From Odoribacteraceae bacterium (GTDB taxonomy: Bacteria > Bacteroidota > Bacteroidia > Bacteroidales > Marinifilaceae), in NCBI GenBank assembly GCA_031259905.1, contig JAIRKS010000170.1, positions 1-5,220 on the forward strand: 5,220 nucleotides of DNA, in the 5' to 3' direction. The notes under the pieces are model-generated. The model was not told the DNA's origin. It saw only the letters and a list, made by a program, of their open reading frames with translations, and searched no databases. A program made the position numbers and the translations under genes. Positions 1 through 5,072 of the stretch are shown in pieces (positions within the stretch are counted from its first letter, which is position 1; each line of letters starts with the position of its first letter).

Positions 1-156
1 ACGTGTAGACGGTATGTTTTAGACGTGGAACTATCATAAAACGTGCCAAGATTTTTCATTTGGTGTGGTAGACTTTCCGTTTGTCTAACCCCGCTTTCTG
101 GTTGTCTAACTCCACTTTCTGAATGTGTAACTCCACTTTCCGGTCGCGTAACTACA
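1..156. mobile_element. Probable end of an IS21-like insertion sequence (body outside window)
   Basis: This stretch is visibly richer in A+T than the rest of the window and contains no convincing complete gene. Its inner boundary is a tandem array of four 21-bp units. Read on the minus strand, the array starts with TGTAGTTACGCG at position 156. IS21-family elements are known for TG...CA termini and several ~20-bp repeated transposase-binding sites inside each end, which fits. No istA or istB coding sequence can be recognised in these few bases: plus-strand frames close within the first 40 bases, and a minus-strand ATG at 59 is open to the window edge (MKNLGTFYDSST...) but resembles no IstA start that I know. 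It could instead be a non-mobile operator array. The target duplication cannot be tested because the other end is not in the window. Confidence 0.42.
73..156 (-). repeat. Four tandem 21-bp imperfect direct repeats
   Basis: Read on the minus strand, four contiguous 21-bp units occupy 156-136, 135-115, 114-94 and 93-73. The shared pattern is TGGAGTTA, then S-AC (S is G or C), a variable 4-5 bases, and GAAAG. Units 2 and 3 are closest; unit 4 (CGGGGTTAGAC start) and unit 1 (TGTAGTTACGC start) diverge most. The period equals two DNA turns, so all copies face the same side of the helix, as expected for protein-binding sites. On the plus strand one frame reads as a heptad-like LSGCLTP peptide repeat, a by-product of the 21-bp period and not evidence for a gene. 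Related GTAGAC/TTAGAC words occur further left at 5-10, 19-24 and 68-73. Confidence 0.85.
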
Positions 157-188
157 CGTTTGAGCGGGAAAGAAGGATTTGGGATTGT

Positions 189-206
189 CCCGGCAGGCTG
201 GCCGGG
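189..206 (-). terminator. GC hairpin downstream of the operon, weak terminator candidate
   Basis: CCCGGC at 189-194 and GCCGGG at 201-206 form a perfect 6-bp stem with a 6-base loop, about 28 bases beyond the stop of the last operon gene on the minus strand. The sequence after the stem on the minus strand (ACAATCCCAAATCC, then TTCTTTCCC) is only moderately T-rich, so this is not a textbook intrinsic terminator. The stem overlaps a run of eight G (204-211). It may instead be a 3' stabilising hairpin or have no function. Nothing else in 157-233 is supported beyond a short GGCG/CGCC inverted repeat (219-233) next to the stop codon. Confidence 0.25.
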
Positions 207-233
207 GGGGGAGGTCAAGGCGACGTCGGCGCC

Positions 234-800
234 TCAGTTACACAGGATGTAGAGCAGCGGGAGCAACAGCCCGGCGAGGAGCAACCACTTGCCGCGGCCG
301 GCAATCCCGCGCCTGCCCTTCACCATCAGGAGGCCCGACAGGGCAAGAAAGATCAACGACGCGGCAAACACGTCGGCGACAATGCCCCAGCCTCGCACCT
401 TGCTGTAATGCAACTTGTCGATCCAGTAAATAAACGCGTTCCGCTCGTATCGCTCGTGCTCGACGCTGCCCGTGGAGCGCGTGTACACGCCCGTCCCGCC
501 GTCGAGGACGAGCCGCTCGTGCTCCTCGTCGAGGGGCAACACGCGCTTCAACGCCGGCAGGTCGCCGGACGACGCCGGCCAGCGTGCCGCCAGCTCCTCG
601 CGCGAGAGGAAGGGGTCAAGCTGCACGTGCCCGCGGAGGACGCGGTACGCGGGGTCCTGCCCGTTCATGTGGTTCATGAAGATGCCGGAGAGCGCGTACA
701 CGAGTGACACGCCCACCAGCAGAAACCCCACGTCACGGTGCAAGGCCCGCGTCCAGCGCGTGAAGCTATTCCTCCTCGATGACCTCGTAACTCTGCCCAT
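234..800 (-). CDS. PepSY-associated TM helix protein (PepSY_TM-like)
   Basis: This is a 188-residue inner-membrane protein and the last gene of the operon. A basic N-terminus (residues 1-18) leads into the family-like HRDVG motif (21-25) and a first membrane segment (about 24-43) ending in SGIFMNH. A soluble loop of roughly 80-90 residues follows, then LHYSKVRGWG (130-139) and two further membrane segments (about 140-160 and 171-187). This fits the short Bacteroidetes PepSY_TM-like family (PF16357-type by my recollection), which has the helices of PepSY-TM proteins without a full PepSY repeat. H21, H44 and H131 lie at predicted membrane boundaries and could be heme or metal ligands; that is inference. 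The ATG at 800 lies inside the upstream lipoprotein gene (35-bp overlap), suggesting translational coupling; no better in-frame start is visible. Relatives occur beside TonB-dependent iron-uptake and reductase systems, but the role here is unknown. Confidence 0.85.
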   Translation of the reverse strand: MGRVTRSSRRNSFTRWTRALHRDVGFLLVGVSLVYALSGIFMNHMNGQDPAYRVLRGHVQLDPFLSREELAARWPASSGDLPALKRVLPLDEEHERLVLDGGTGVYTRSTGSVEHERYERNAFIYWIDKLHYSKVRGWGIVADVFAASLIFLALSGLLMVKGRRGIAGRGKWLLLAGLLLPLLYILCN

Positions 801-1308
801 CCATGTAATAAATGGAGTAGTAGTCCTTCCCGCGCTCCTTCATCCAGGCCTTCATCTGCTGGATGTTTTCAAGCTCGGCGGCGCAACTCTCGGCGGAGCC
901 GTCTTCCTTGGCTTTTTGCTCGTTGACCTCCTTCTCGTGTTGATCGAGGAACTCGGAGGTCAGGCGGCGTTCTTTCACGAATCCTATTACCTCGATTTTC
1001 GACCCGACAAGCTCGCGGTTGAAGCCGCCGATGTCGCCCGTCGCCTCCACGCGGAAGGAGGCCGCGCCGCTCTCGCCGACGATGAAGCAACGCTTGCCGG
1101 AGTGCACGCACGTGTGCGTTACCGTACCGCGCGCGCCGACGCGCTTGCCGACGAGGTCGCCGGCGACGAGCAACAGGCTGTCCAGCTCGTAGACGGGGAC
1201 GGGGATTACTAACGTCGTTCGCGTCGCGGAGGGTTCTCCCTGTACTTTCTTGTTTTTGCAAGAGGCCATGCTCGCGAGGATGGCCACCATGAATACGAAT
1301 GTTCTCAT
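766..1308 (-). CDS. OB-fold-like lipoprotein with an HTCVHSGKRC motif
   Basis: A 180-residue predicted lipoprotein. The signal peptide MRTFVFMVAILASMASC ends in a lipobox-like SMASC, giving lipidated Cys17 followed by KNKK, so the mature protein is envelope-anchored outside the cytoplasm. Residues about 45-110 (LVGKRVGARGTVTHTCVHSGKRCFIV, split by short turns, then SFRVEA and KIEVIGFV) have the alternating beta pattern and glycine positions of a small OB-fold barrel. HTCVHSGKRC (65-74) brings two His and two Cys together and could bind metal or heme or form a disulfide; this is inferred, not shown. A charged, probably helical region (111-160, with another Cys142) and an acidic tail (VIEEE) follow. 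I know no characterised homologue. Its ATG overlaps the stop of the DUF4857 gene (ATGA) and its end overlaps the PepSY-TM gene start, so it is part of the same operon. Confidence 0.82.
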   Translation of the reverse strand: MRTFVFMVAILASMASCKNKKVQGEPSATRTTLVIPVPVYELDSLLLVAGDLVGKRVGARGTVTHTCVHSGKRCFIVGESGAASFRVEATGDIGGFNRELVGSKIEVIGFVKERRLTSEFLDQHEKEVNEQKAKEDGSAESCAAELENIQQMKAWMKERGKDYYSIYYMDGQSYEVIEEE

Positions 1309-2546
1309 TTGATTGGGTTTTTAGTTATAAAACGCGGGAGCGCCAGCAAGGCCAGCAGGCCGGCGACGCCCGTGATCAGGATATACGATGAATGATAGAG
1401 CCGCCGCCGCCGGTTGTTCGGGACGAGGAAGCCCGTGGCCAGGGCGAGCAGCAGGTGGACGATCCCCCCGCGCCACCCCGTGAAATGCAGCCGGGGGTAG
1501 ACATACGCGCTGTCCGGGTCGTCGAACGTCAGGTAGAACGGGAACGTCCAGCGCGAGAGGCGCTCCCACGGGCCGGGGGCGTGGGCCGCGTGATGGCTCG
1601 CCACCCGTTCGAGCGTCGATGTCCGCAGGGCGTAGTAGTCGCGACCGGCAGTTGTCGTCACCGAGACGTTCCAGTAGAGGAGGTTTCCCATAATCACCAG
1701 CCTGTCGCGGCGCGCGTCGAACGGCTCGATGTCGAGCTTCAGGGGGTGATACCCTCCGTCGCGCGCCTCGAGGATATAGATGTCGCCCTGCTTCCCGAAG
1801 AGGAAGCCGTAGAAACGCTTGTCCGCCGCCTCGAACACGGAGAAGGCGTCCACCTCCACGCGCTCGCTGACGCGCGTGTCCCGGACGTACGGCTTGCCGT
1901 TCACCATCTTCAGGTGAAAGAGCCGCCCCGACGCGTCGAGGGAGAAGTACCCCTCGTCGTAGGCTTTCCGCGGGTTGGGGTTGCCGGACGACCAGCGGGC
2001 GGGGAAACGGTAGCCGCGACGCTCCAGCGCCTGCTGGAAGCGCGTGCTTTTCTCCACGTCCACGCGGTTCGTCTCGCAGTCGATGAACTCCAGGCGATCC
2101 TCCAGGCGAAACACGTCGCCGGGCATCTCGATCCCCACGCGACGGGGCATCGACTCGAAGAGCACGTGCAGCCGCGGCCGGGGGGTGCGCGTATCCACCG
2201 GGTTGTGGCGGAACACCACCGACTTCGAGCGGAGCAACGGCGGCGTGATCTCGATCCCGTCGATGCTGTCCGGCAAGTGCCCGTCGGCCATCAGCTGGCG
2301 AAAGTTCAGGAGCGGGAGCAGCGAGTCGAACTGCGCCTCGGAGAACTTCTCCCCGGAGAGCGTCGAGAGCGGCGTCTCGTCGTCCCCGTAGTCGATGATG
2401 CACAGCTCCCGCAGCAGCGAGGAGTAATAGATAAAGGGGTAACGCTCCGGCACGCGGGTCGCCTTCTTCACGAGCGCGGGCAACGCCCACGCGGCAACGC
2501 ACGTGATGAACAGGAGCAGTATGATATGTATCGTTTTCTTTCTCAC
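1305..2546 (-). CDS. DUF4857-like membrane-anchored periplasmic protein
   Basis: A 413-residue protein with one N-terminal membrane segment (about residues 6-26, after MRKK), a large extracytoplasmic region (about 27-355) and two C-terminal segments (about 360-376 and 388-403) separated by the basic NNRRRRLYH linker. The middle is rich in short beta-like strands with aromatic ends (GRLFHLKMVNGKPYV, FYGFLFGKQGDIYILE, LVIMGNLLYWNVSV), hinting at a propeller or beta-sandwich sensor or binding domain. Size, topology and position next to an ABC pair match the Bacteroidetes DUF4857 family, whose function is unknown to me. The start is GTG at 2546 with no Shine-Dalgarno sequence, 13 bp after the permease stop. 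Its stop overlaps the lipoprotein ATG by 4 bp. It probably acts as an accessory or substrate-handling partner of the transporter; this is inference from context. Confidence 0.8.
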   Translation of the reverse strand: MRKKTIHIILLLFITCVAAWALPALVKKATRVPERYPFIYYSSLLRELCIIDYGDDETPLSTLSGEKFSEAQFDSLLPLLNFRQLMADGHLPDSIDGIEITPPLLRSKSVVFRHNPVDTRTPRPRLHVLFESMPRRVGIEMPGDVFRLEDRLEFIDCETNRVDVEKSTRFQQALERRGYRFPARWSSGNPNPRKAYDEGYFSLDASGRLFHLKMVNGKPYVRDTRVSERVEVDAFSVFEAADKRFYGFLFGKQGDIYILEARDGGYHPLKLDIEPFDARRDRLVIMGNLLYWNVSVTTTAGRDYYALRTSTLERVASHHAAHAPGPWERLSRWTFPFYLTFDDPDSAYVYPRLHFTGWRGGIVHLLLALATGFLVPNNRRRRLYHSSYILITGVAGLLALLALPRFITKNPIK

Positions 2547-2559
2547 GGTAGATAGTGTT

Positions 2560-3231
2560 TTATTGTACGCCCTCCTTGAATCTCCCGGCGGCCTGGAACG
2601 GCGCGAGGAAGGCCACCGCCAGGATGACCACCAGCCACGGGAGGAAAGGTAAGTAGCTCCCCGCCGGCCCGTCGACGTAACAGGCGGGCAGCGCTCCGGC
2701 GGCCACGAGCACGTTCTTTACCCGCTGTTGCCATGACGGCTCGACGCACGTCCACGCCGTGAAAAGGTAGGCGGCGATGCCCGCCGCGAACCACGGCAAC
2801 GCCCTCCACGCGAGAGCGCCCGTGATCTCCGGCGGGTAGTACGCGGAGAGTCCCGATAGCAGCGCGATCGCTACCGGCAGGTAGAGCGCCAGCAACGTGA
2901 TGACGCCGTGGAGCAGCATGACGGAGAGCACCCGTCCCGCGGGTAACGGCAAGTGCAGCGTCAGCTTCAAGCGCCGCTCCGTTAGCTCCGGGACGAATTG
3001 CGCGAGGCCCACCATCAGCCCCGTCGCCAGCGGTAACCAGCGCGTGGCGCCCGGCAACAGGAAGGCGTCCTTGAGGATCACCCCCGACCACGTGGCCACG
3101 GCCCCGTCGACGCGGAAGAGTTGCCCCGTGTGGATGAACGCGTACACCGCGTAGGCCGCCAACAGCACGCCGGAGAGAAGCACCGCCCCGCGCGTCTTGA
3201 TCCATTCCTTGTAACATATCGCTTGAATCAT
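2560..3231 (-). CDS. ABC-2-type transporter permease, 6 TM
   Basis: A 223-residue integral membrane protein. It starts with the cytoplasmic ICYKEWIKTRG segment typical of ABC-2-family permeases. About six membrane segments follow (near 16-33, 66-80, 102-127, 146-162, 171-185 and 197-213). The charged cytoplasmic stretch ELTERRLKLTLHLPLP (82-97) between TM2 and TM3 is the likely coupling region with the ATPase; similar E-x-x-R-R patterns are common in such permeases. At this size it is a half-transporter, likely working as a homodimer with two copies of the ATPase encoded 6 bp upstream. ABC-2 permeases usually move substrates outward or serve in lipid, peptide or antibiotic export, but the substrate cannot be inferred here. 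The ATG at 3231 is the natural start, directly after the ATPase stop. A second long frame over the same DNA lacks membrane character and is a GC shadow. Confidence 0.9.
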   Translation of the reverse strand: MIQAICYKEWIKTRGAVLLSGVLLAAYAVYAFIHTGQLFRVDGAVATWSGVILKDAFLLPGATRWLPLATGLMVGLAQFVPELTERRLKLTLHLPLPAGRVLSVMLLHGVITLLALYLPVAIALLSGLSAYYPPEITGALAWRALPWFAAGIAAYLFTAWTCVEPSWQQRVKNVLVAAGALPACYVDGPAGSYLPFLPWLVVILAVAFLAPFQAAGRFKEGVQ

Positions 3232-3237
3232 GATCGT

Positions 3238-4116
3238 TTAGTATTTACCCGTTAAACCGATAAAGGCATCTTCCAGCGAGAGCCGCTCCCCCGCCGAGGC
3301 GTCCACGGCGCCGAGGGCACGCAGGCGAGCCGTCGCCTCCGCCGGCGGGAGGAAGGAGTACGTCTCCCAGCGATCGCCCACCCGCGTCGTGTTGCAGAAG
3401 CCGTCAAGCTCGCCGGCGGGGACGAGCGCGGAGAAGTGATAGCGGCGGAAGTTGTCGAGTATGTAGCGCGTCGGCTCGTGGAGCAGGACGTGCCCGTAGT
3501 CGAGGATGATGCAATCGTCGATGAGCAGCTCCATGTCCTGGATGATGTGCGACGTCAGGAAGATCGTCTTCTCCCCGCCGGCCGCGTACTCTTTCAGGTA
3601 TTCCACGAAAAGGCGGCGATAACCGGGGTCAAGCCCCATCGAGAAGTCGTCGAGCACCAGCAGCTCCGGGTCCTGGGCAAAGAGCAATCCCAGCGCGACC
3701 TGCGAGCGTTGCCCGCGCGACATCGTGCTGATCTTTTGCGTCCGCGATACCTGTAACTTTTCCAGCAACTCGTGATACGCTTCCCGTCGCCAGCGGGGAA
3801 AGAAGCGACGGTAAAATCGCTCGATCTGCTCCACGTTGAAGTACGCGTGCTGCACGTGCCCCTCGAGCAACAGCCCCACGCGCGCCTTTGTCCGCGGGGA
3901 CAGCGCGCTCGTCTCCTCGCCGAACAACCGGCACGTCCCGGCGCGCGGCGTCAGGAAGCCGTTCAGGATATTTATGATGGTGGTCTTCCCGGTGCCGTTT
4001 TTCCCCAGCAGTCCGAGGATCTTCCCTCGTTTGACCTCGAAGCTCAGGTTCTCGTGTATCAGCCGGCTACCGTAATAGTGCGTGACCCGCTCACATTCTA
4101 TGATATTCTCTTCCAC
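3238..4116 (-). CDS. ABC transporter ATP-binding protein with atypical motifs
   Basis: A 292-residue cytoplasmic ATPase of the CcmA/ABC-2 exporter type. Visible motifs: an aromatic A-loop region HYYGSRL (13-19), Walker A GKNGTGKT (38-45), a degenerate signature MSRGQRSQ (132-139) where LSGGQ is usual, Walker B LLVLDD (152-157), D-loop GLDP (161-164) and H-loop SH (189-190). Two departures stand out: the residue after the Walker B aspartate is Asp157 instead of the usual catalytic Glu, and the Q-loop region reads LLLEGH (82-87), with Glu where Gln is expected. A C-terminal extension of about 75 residues (from 218) follows the NBD, as in many exporters of this class. The start is GTG at 4116, preceded by GAGGAGACT. 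It forms the transporter with the permease 6 bp downstream and is the first gene of the five-gene block. Confidence 0.93.
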   Translation of the reverse strand: MEENIIECERVTHYYGSRLIHENLSFEVKRGKILGLLGKNGTGKTTIINILNGFLTPRAGTCRLFGEETSALSPRTKARVGLLLEGHVQHAYFNVEQIERFYRRFFPRWRREAYHELLEKLQVSRTQKISTMSRGQRSQVALGLLFAQDPELLVLDDFSMGLDPGYRRLFVEYLKEYAAGGEKTIFLTSHIIQDMELLIDDCIILDYGHVLLHEPTRYILDNFRRYHFSALVPAGELDGFCNTTRVGDRWETYSFLPPAEATARLRALGAVDASAGERLSLEDAFIGLTGKY

Positions 4117-4118
4117 AG

Positions 4119-4124
4119 TCTCCT
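4119..4124 (-). promoter_or_regulatory. Shine-Dalgarno-like AGGAGA supporting the GTG start of the ATPase gene
   Basis: Minus-strand AGGAGA ends two bases before the GTG at 4116-4114. The spacing is shorter than the usual optimum (measured from GGAG it is 3 bases), but it is the only start in this frame that keeps the conserved NBD N-terminus; the next in-frame ATG is at residue 132. Purine-rich ribosome-binding sequence is otherwise nearly absent ahead of the genes here, as is common in Bacteroidota. Confidence 0.4.
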
Positions 4125-4176
4125 CGTGTTTAATCGTGTCGCGAATGAATGATTATTTGTTTTCCCCGGCAACCCC

Positions 4177-4223
4177 CATTCGTGGGGATCACCCCGCCCG
4201 CGCGTAGCCACTCGTGGGGATCA
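4177..4223 (-). repeat. Duplicated CGTGGGGATCA motif in the sigma/ABC gap
   Basis: Two 15-base copies, CATTCGTGGGGATCA at 4177-4191 and CACTCGTGGGGATCA at 4209-4223, differ at one position and start 32 bases apart. The second overlaps the sigma stop codon. The first copy also sits in competing inverted repeats: CCCC (4174-4177) can pair with GGGG (4184-4187), or that same GGGG with CCCC (4192-4195). These pairings exclude each other, so the transcript could switch between two hairpins. No T-tract follows immediately, so it is not a clear terminator. The rest of the gap (4117-4173) is AT-richer, and I could not find a Bacteroidetes-type TAnnTTTG promoter in it. Confidence 0.6.
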
Positions 4224-4787
4224 GCCATCGCGCGCGCCCCCCAGCCAGTCCTTGAGCGCGACGAGCGCGCGGTGTTTTTGCGTCTTGACGGTGTGTATCG
4301 AGATCGACAACCGATCCGCGATCTCCTGGTTGCCGGCCCCCGCGAGCGATAGCCTGAACACGCGCGCGCACGCCGCCGGGAGGCGATCGACCGCCCGGTG
4401 AAGTTCCCCCAGCAACTCCTCCTCGATCAACTTCCCGTCGGGCACGTTCTCGTTCAGCTCGCGGATGATGGCCGGCTCGTGCCGCCGGCGCACGACGCGG
4501 TGCCTCAGCAGGTCGAGCGAGAGATTACGCCCCACGCGGTACAGGAACGCGTGCACGGAGAGCAAGTCCGGGAAACGTTTCCTGCTCTCCCACAACCGCA
4601 CGAAGACCTCCTGCACCACGTCTTCCGCCAGCGCCCCGTCCCTCAGGATCTCGTTGCAATAGAACCAGAGCGACCGCGCGCGGGTATCAAACAGGTAGGA
4701 GATGGCCTCGTCCTTCCCCCTCGCGAGAGCGTCCAACAGGCGACTCGCGTCCTCCTCGAAATACCGGTATGTCTCTTTGTCACGCAT
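4221..4787 (-). CDS. ECF RNA polymerase sigma-70 factor
   Basis: A 188-residue extracytoplasmic-function sigma factor that redirects RNA polymerase to a small promoter set. Region 2 spans about residues 25-97, with the typical AEDVVQEVFVRLWE helix (54-67) and FLYRVGRNLSLDLLR (81-95). Region 4 spans about 125-182, with LHRAVDRLPAACARVFRLS and the helix-turn-helix NQEIADRLSISIHTVKTQKHRAL (153-175, in two adjoining helices), which would read the -35 element. Length and sequence fit the Bacteroidetes sigma-70/FecI-like group. I chose ATG at 4787 because homologues begin just ahead of this point; the frame stays open upstream to 4889, but that extra segment is low-complexity and unlike the family. 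A GTG at 4811 has a purine-rich AGGAGG only one base ahead and is less likely. No FecR-like anti-sigma gene lies on either side. It may govern the ABC block 104 bp downstream. Confidence 0.93.
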   Translation of the reverse strand: MRDKETYRYFEEDASRLLDALARGKDEAISYLFDTRARSLWFYCNEILRDGALAEDVVQEVFVRLWESRKRFPDLLSVHAFLYRVGRNLSLDLLRHRVVRRRHEPAIIRELNENVPDGKLIEEELLGELHRAVDRLPAACARVFRLSLAGAGNQEIADRLSISIHTVKTQKHRALVALKDWLGGARDG

Positions 4788-4808
4788 TACGCGAAAGTAA
4801 TGAAAAAA

Positions 4809-4911
4809 CACCCCTCCTCTCTCGCCGGGGGGACTCTCTTTCTCATCTCCCCTGCCTGTAAAGGCAGCACCTTGCCGAGCGTATGCCACGAGCGTACGGT
4901 CATGAAGGTGC
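4809..4911 (-). promoter_or_regulatory. Structured leader upstream of the sigma gene
   Basis: Several short inverted repeats cluster ahead of the sigma start. GCACCTT (4867-4873) and AAGGTGC (4905-4911) form a 7-bp stem enclosing two direct copies of CGAGCGTA (4876-4883 and 4889-4896). CTGCCT/AGGCAG (4852-4857 and 4862-4867) form a 6-bp tetraloop hairpin that shares a base with the larger stem. On the minus strand a CCCC...GGGG stem (4829-4832 with 4811-4814) is followed by TG and six T, resembling a weak attenuator that ends about 15 bases before the start codon. A further GTCCC/GGGAC hairpin lies at 4913-4926. These are base-pairing observations only; no known riboswitch was recognised. Confidence 0.35.
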
Positions 4912-4943
4912 CGTCCCTATCGGGACCTTGGCCATAAACTGTC

Positions 4944-4979
4944 GATTACATCAACGGAATTGCTGATTACATCGACGGA
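4944..4979 (-). repeat. Two 15-bp direct repeats with 21-bp spacing, possible operator
   Basis: GATTACATCAACGGA (4944-4958) and GATTACATCGACGGA (4965-4979) differ at one base and are exactly 21 bp apart, about two helical turns. They lie about 157-192 bp upstream of the sigma start and just past the terminator of the preceding gene, where regulatory sites for the sigma gene would be expected. A TATATT box (minus strand, 4988-4983) lies just upstream of them, but it does not match the Bacteroidetes promoter consensus. They could be binding sites for a regulator or a remnant of a mobile-element end. Confidence 0.6.
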
Positions 4980-4989
4980 GGGGAATATA

Positions 4990-5031
4990 GAAAAGGGGAA
5001 ATAAAAGAAGGGATGCGCGAGCGCGCATCCC
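4990..5031 (-). terminator. Strong intrinsic terminator of the right-hand gene
   Basis: GGGATGCGCG (5010-5019) and CGCGCATCCC (5022-5031) are perfect 10-bp inverted arms around a 2-base centre, giving roughly a 9-bp stem with a tetraloop. On the minus strand the stem is followed by TTCTTTTATTTCCCCTTTTC, a T-rich tract, whereas the plus-strand side is not T-rich. It therefore ends transcription of the gene stopping at 5073 and separates it from the sigma gene. Confidence 0.85.
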
Positions 5032-5040
5032 CTCAAGAAT

Positions 5041-5057
5041 AAGTTTGAGTCAAACTT
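5041..5057. repeat. Perfect 17-bp palindrome AAGTTTGAGTCAAACTT
   Basis: Two 8-base arms (AAGTTTGA and TCAAACTT) flank a single central G, in the 41 bases between the stop codon of the right-hand gene and its terminator stem. An overlapping weaker pair, GAGTC (5047-5051) and GACTC (5061-5065), could form an alternative fold. It may be a 3'-UTR hairpin or a protein-binding palindrome; I see nothing that decides between them. Confidence 0.7.
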
Positions 5058-5072
5058 CAAGACTCACGTGAA

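Noticed and set aside
1..59. Minus-strand ATG at 59 with an open frame to the window edge (MKNLGTFYDSST...)
   Set aside because: Nineteen codons are too few to judge, and they do not resemble an IstA N-terminus that I know. It is kept only as a possibility for the element's inner gene.
204..211. Run of eight G as a phase-variation tract
   Set aside because: It lies downstream of the stop codon, not in a promoter or coding region, so slippage would not switch any gene seen here.
43..252. 69-codon plus-strand frame with a heptad LSGCLTP-like peptide repeat
   Set aside because: The peptide repeat follows directly from the 21-bp DNA repeat, the start is a GTG without ribosome-binding sequence, and the frame runs into the convergent PepSY-TM gene.
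472..1212. 246-codon plus-strand open frame spanning the PepSY-TM and lipoprotein genes
   Set aside because: It crosses two well-supported minus-strand genes, changes character along its length and shows no recognisable domain. It is a GC-driven shadow.
1392..2555. 387-codon plus-strand open frame opposite the DUF4857 gene
   Set aside because: It mirrors the minus-strand gene almost exactly and has an Arg/Val/Glu/Pro-rich composition with no domain pattern, as expected for an antisense frame in high-GC DNA. The minus-strand protein has proper TM segments and operon spacing.
2543..3217. 224-codon minus-strand frame overlapping the permease gene
   Set aside because: It is Arg/Gly/Ala-rich with no hydrophobic segments, whereas the overlapping frame is a clear 6-TM permease with proper spacing to both neighbours.
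4788..4889. N-terminal extension of the sigma factor by 34 residues
   Set aside because: The extra residues are low-complexity, overlap leader hairpins and are absent from typical family members; ATG at 4787 gives the usual length.
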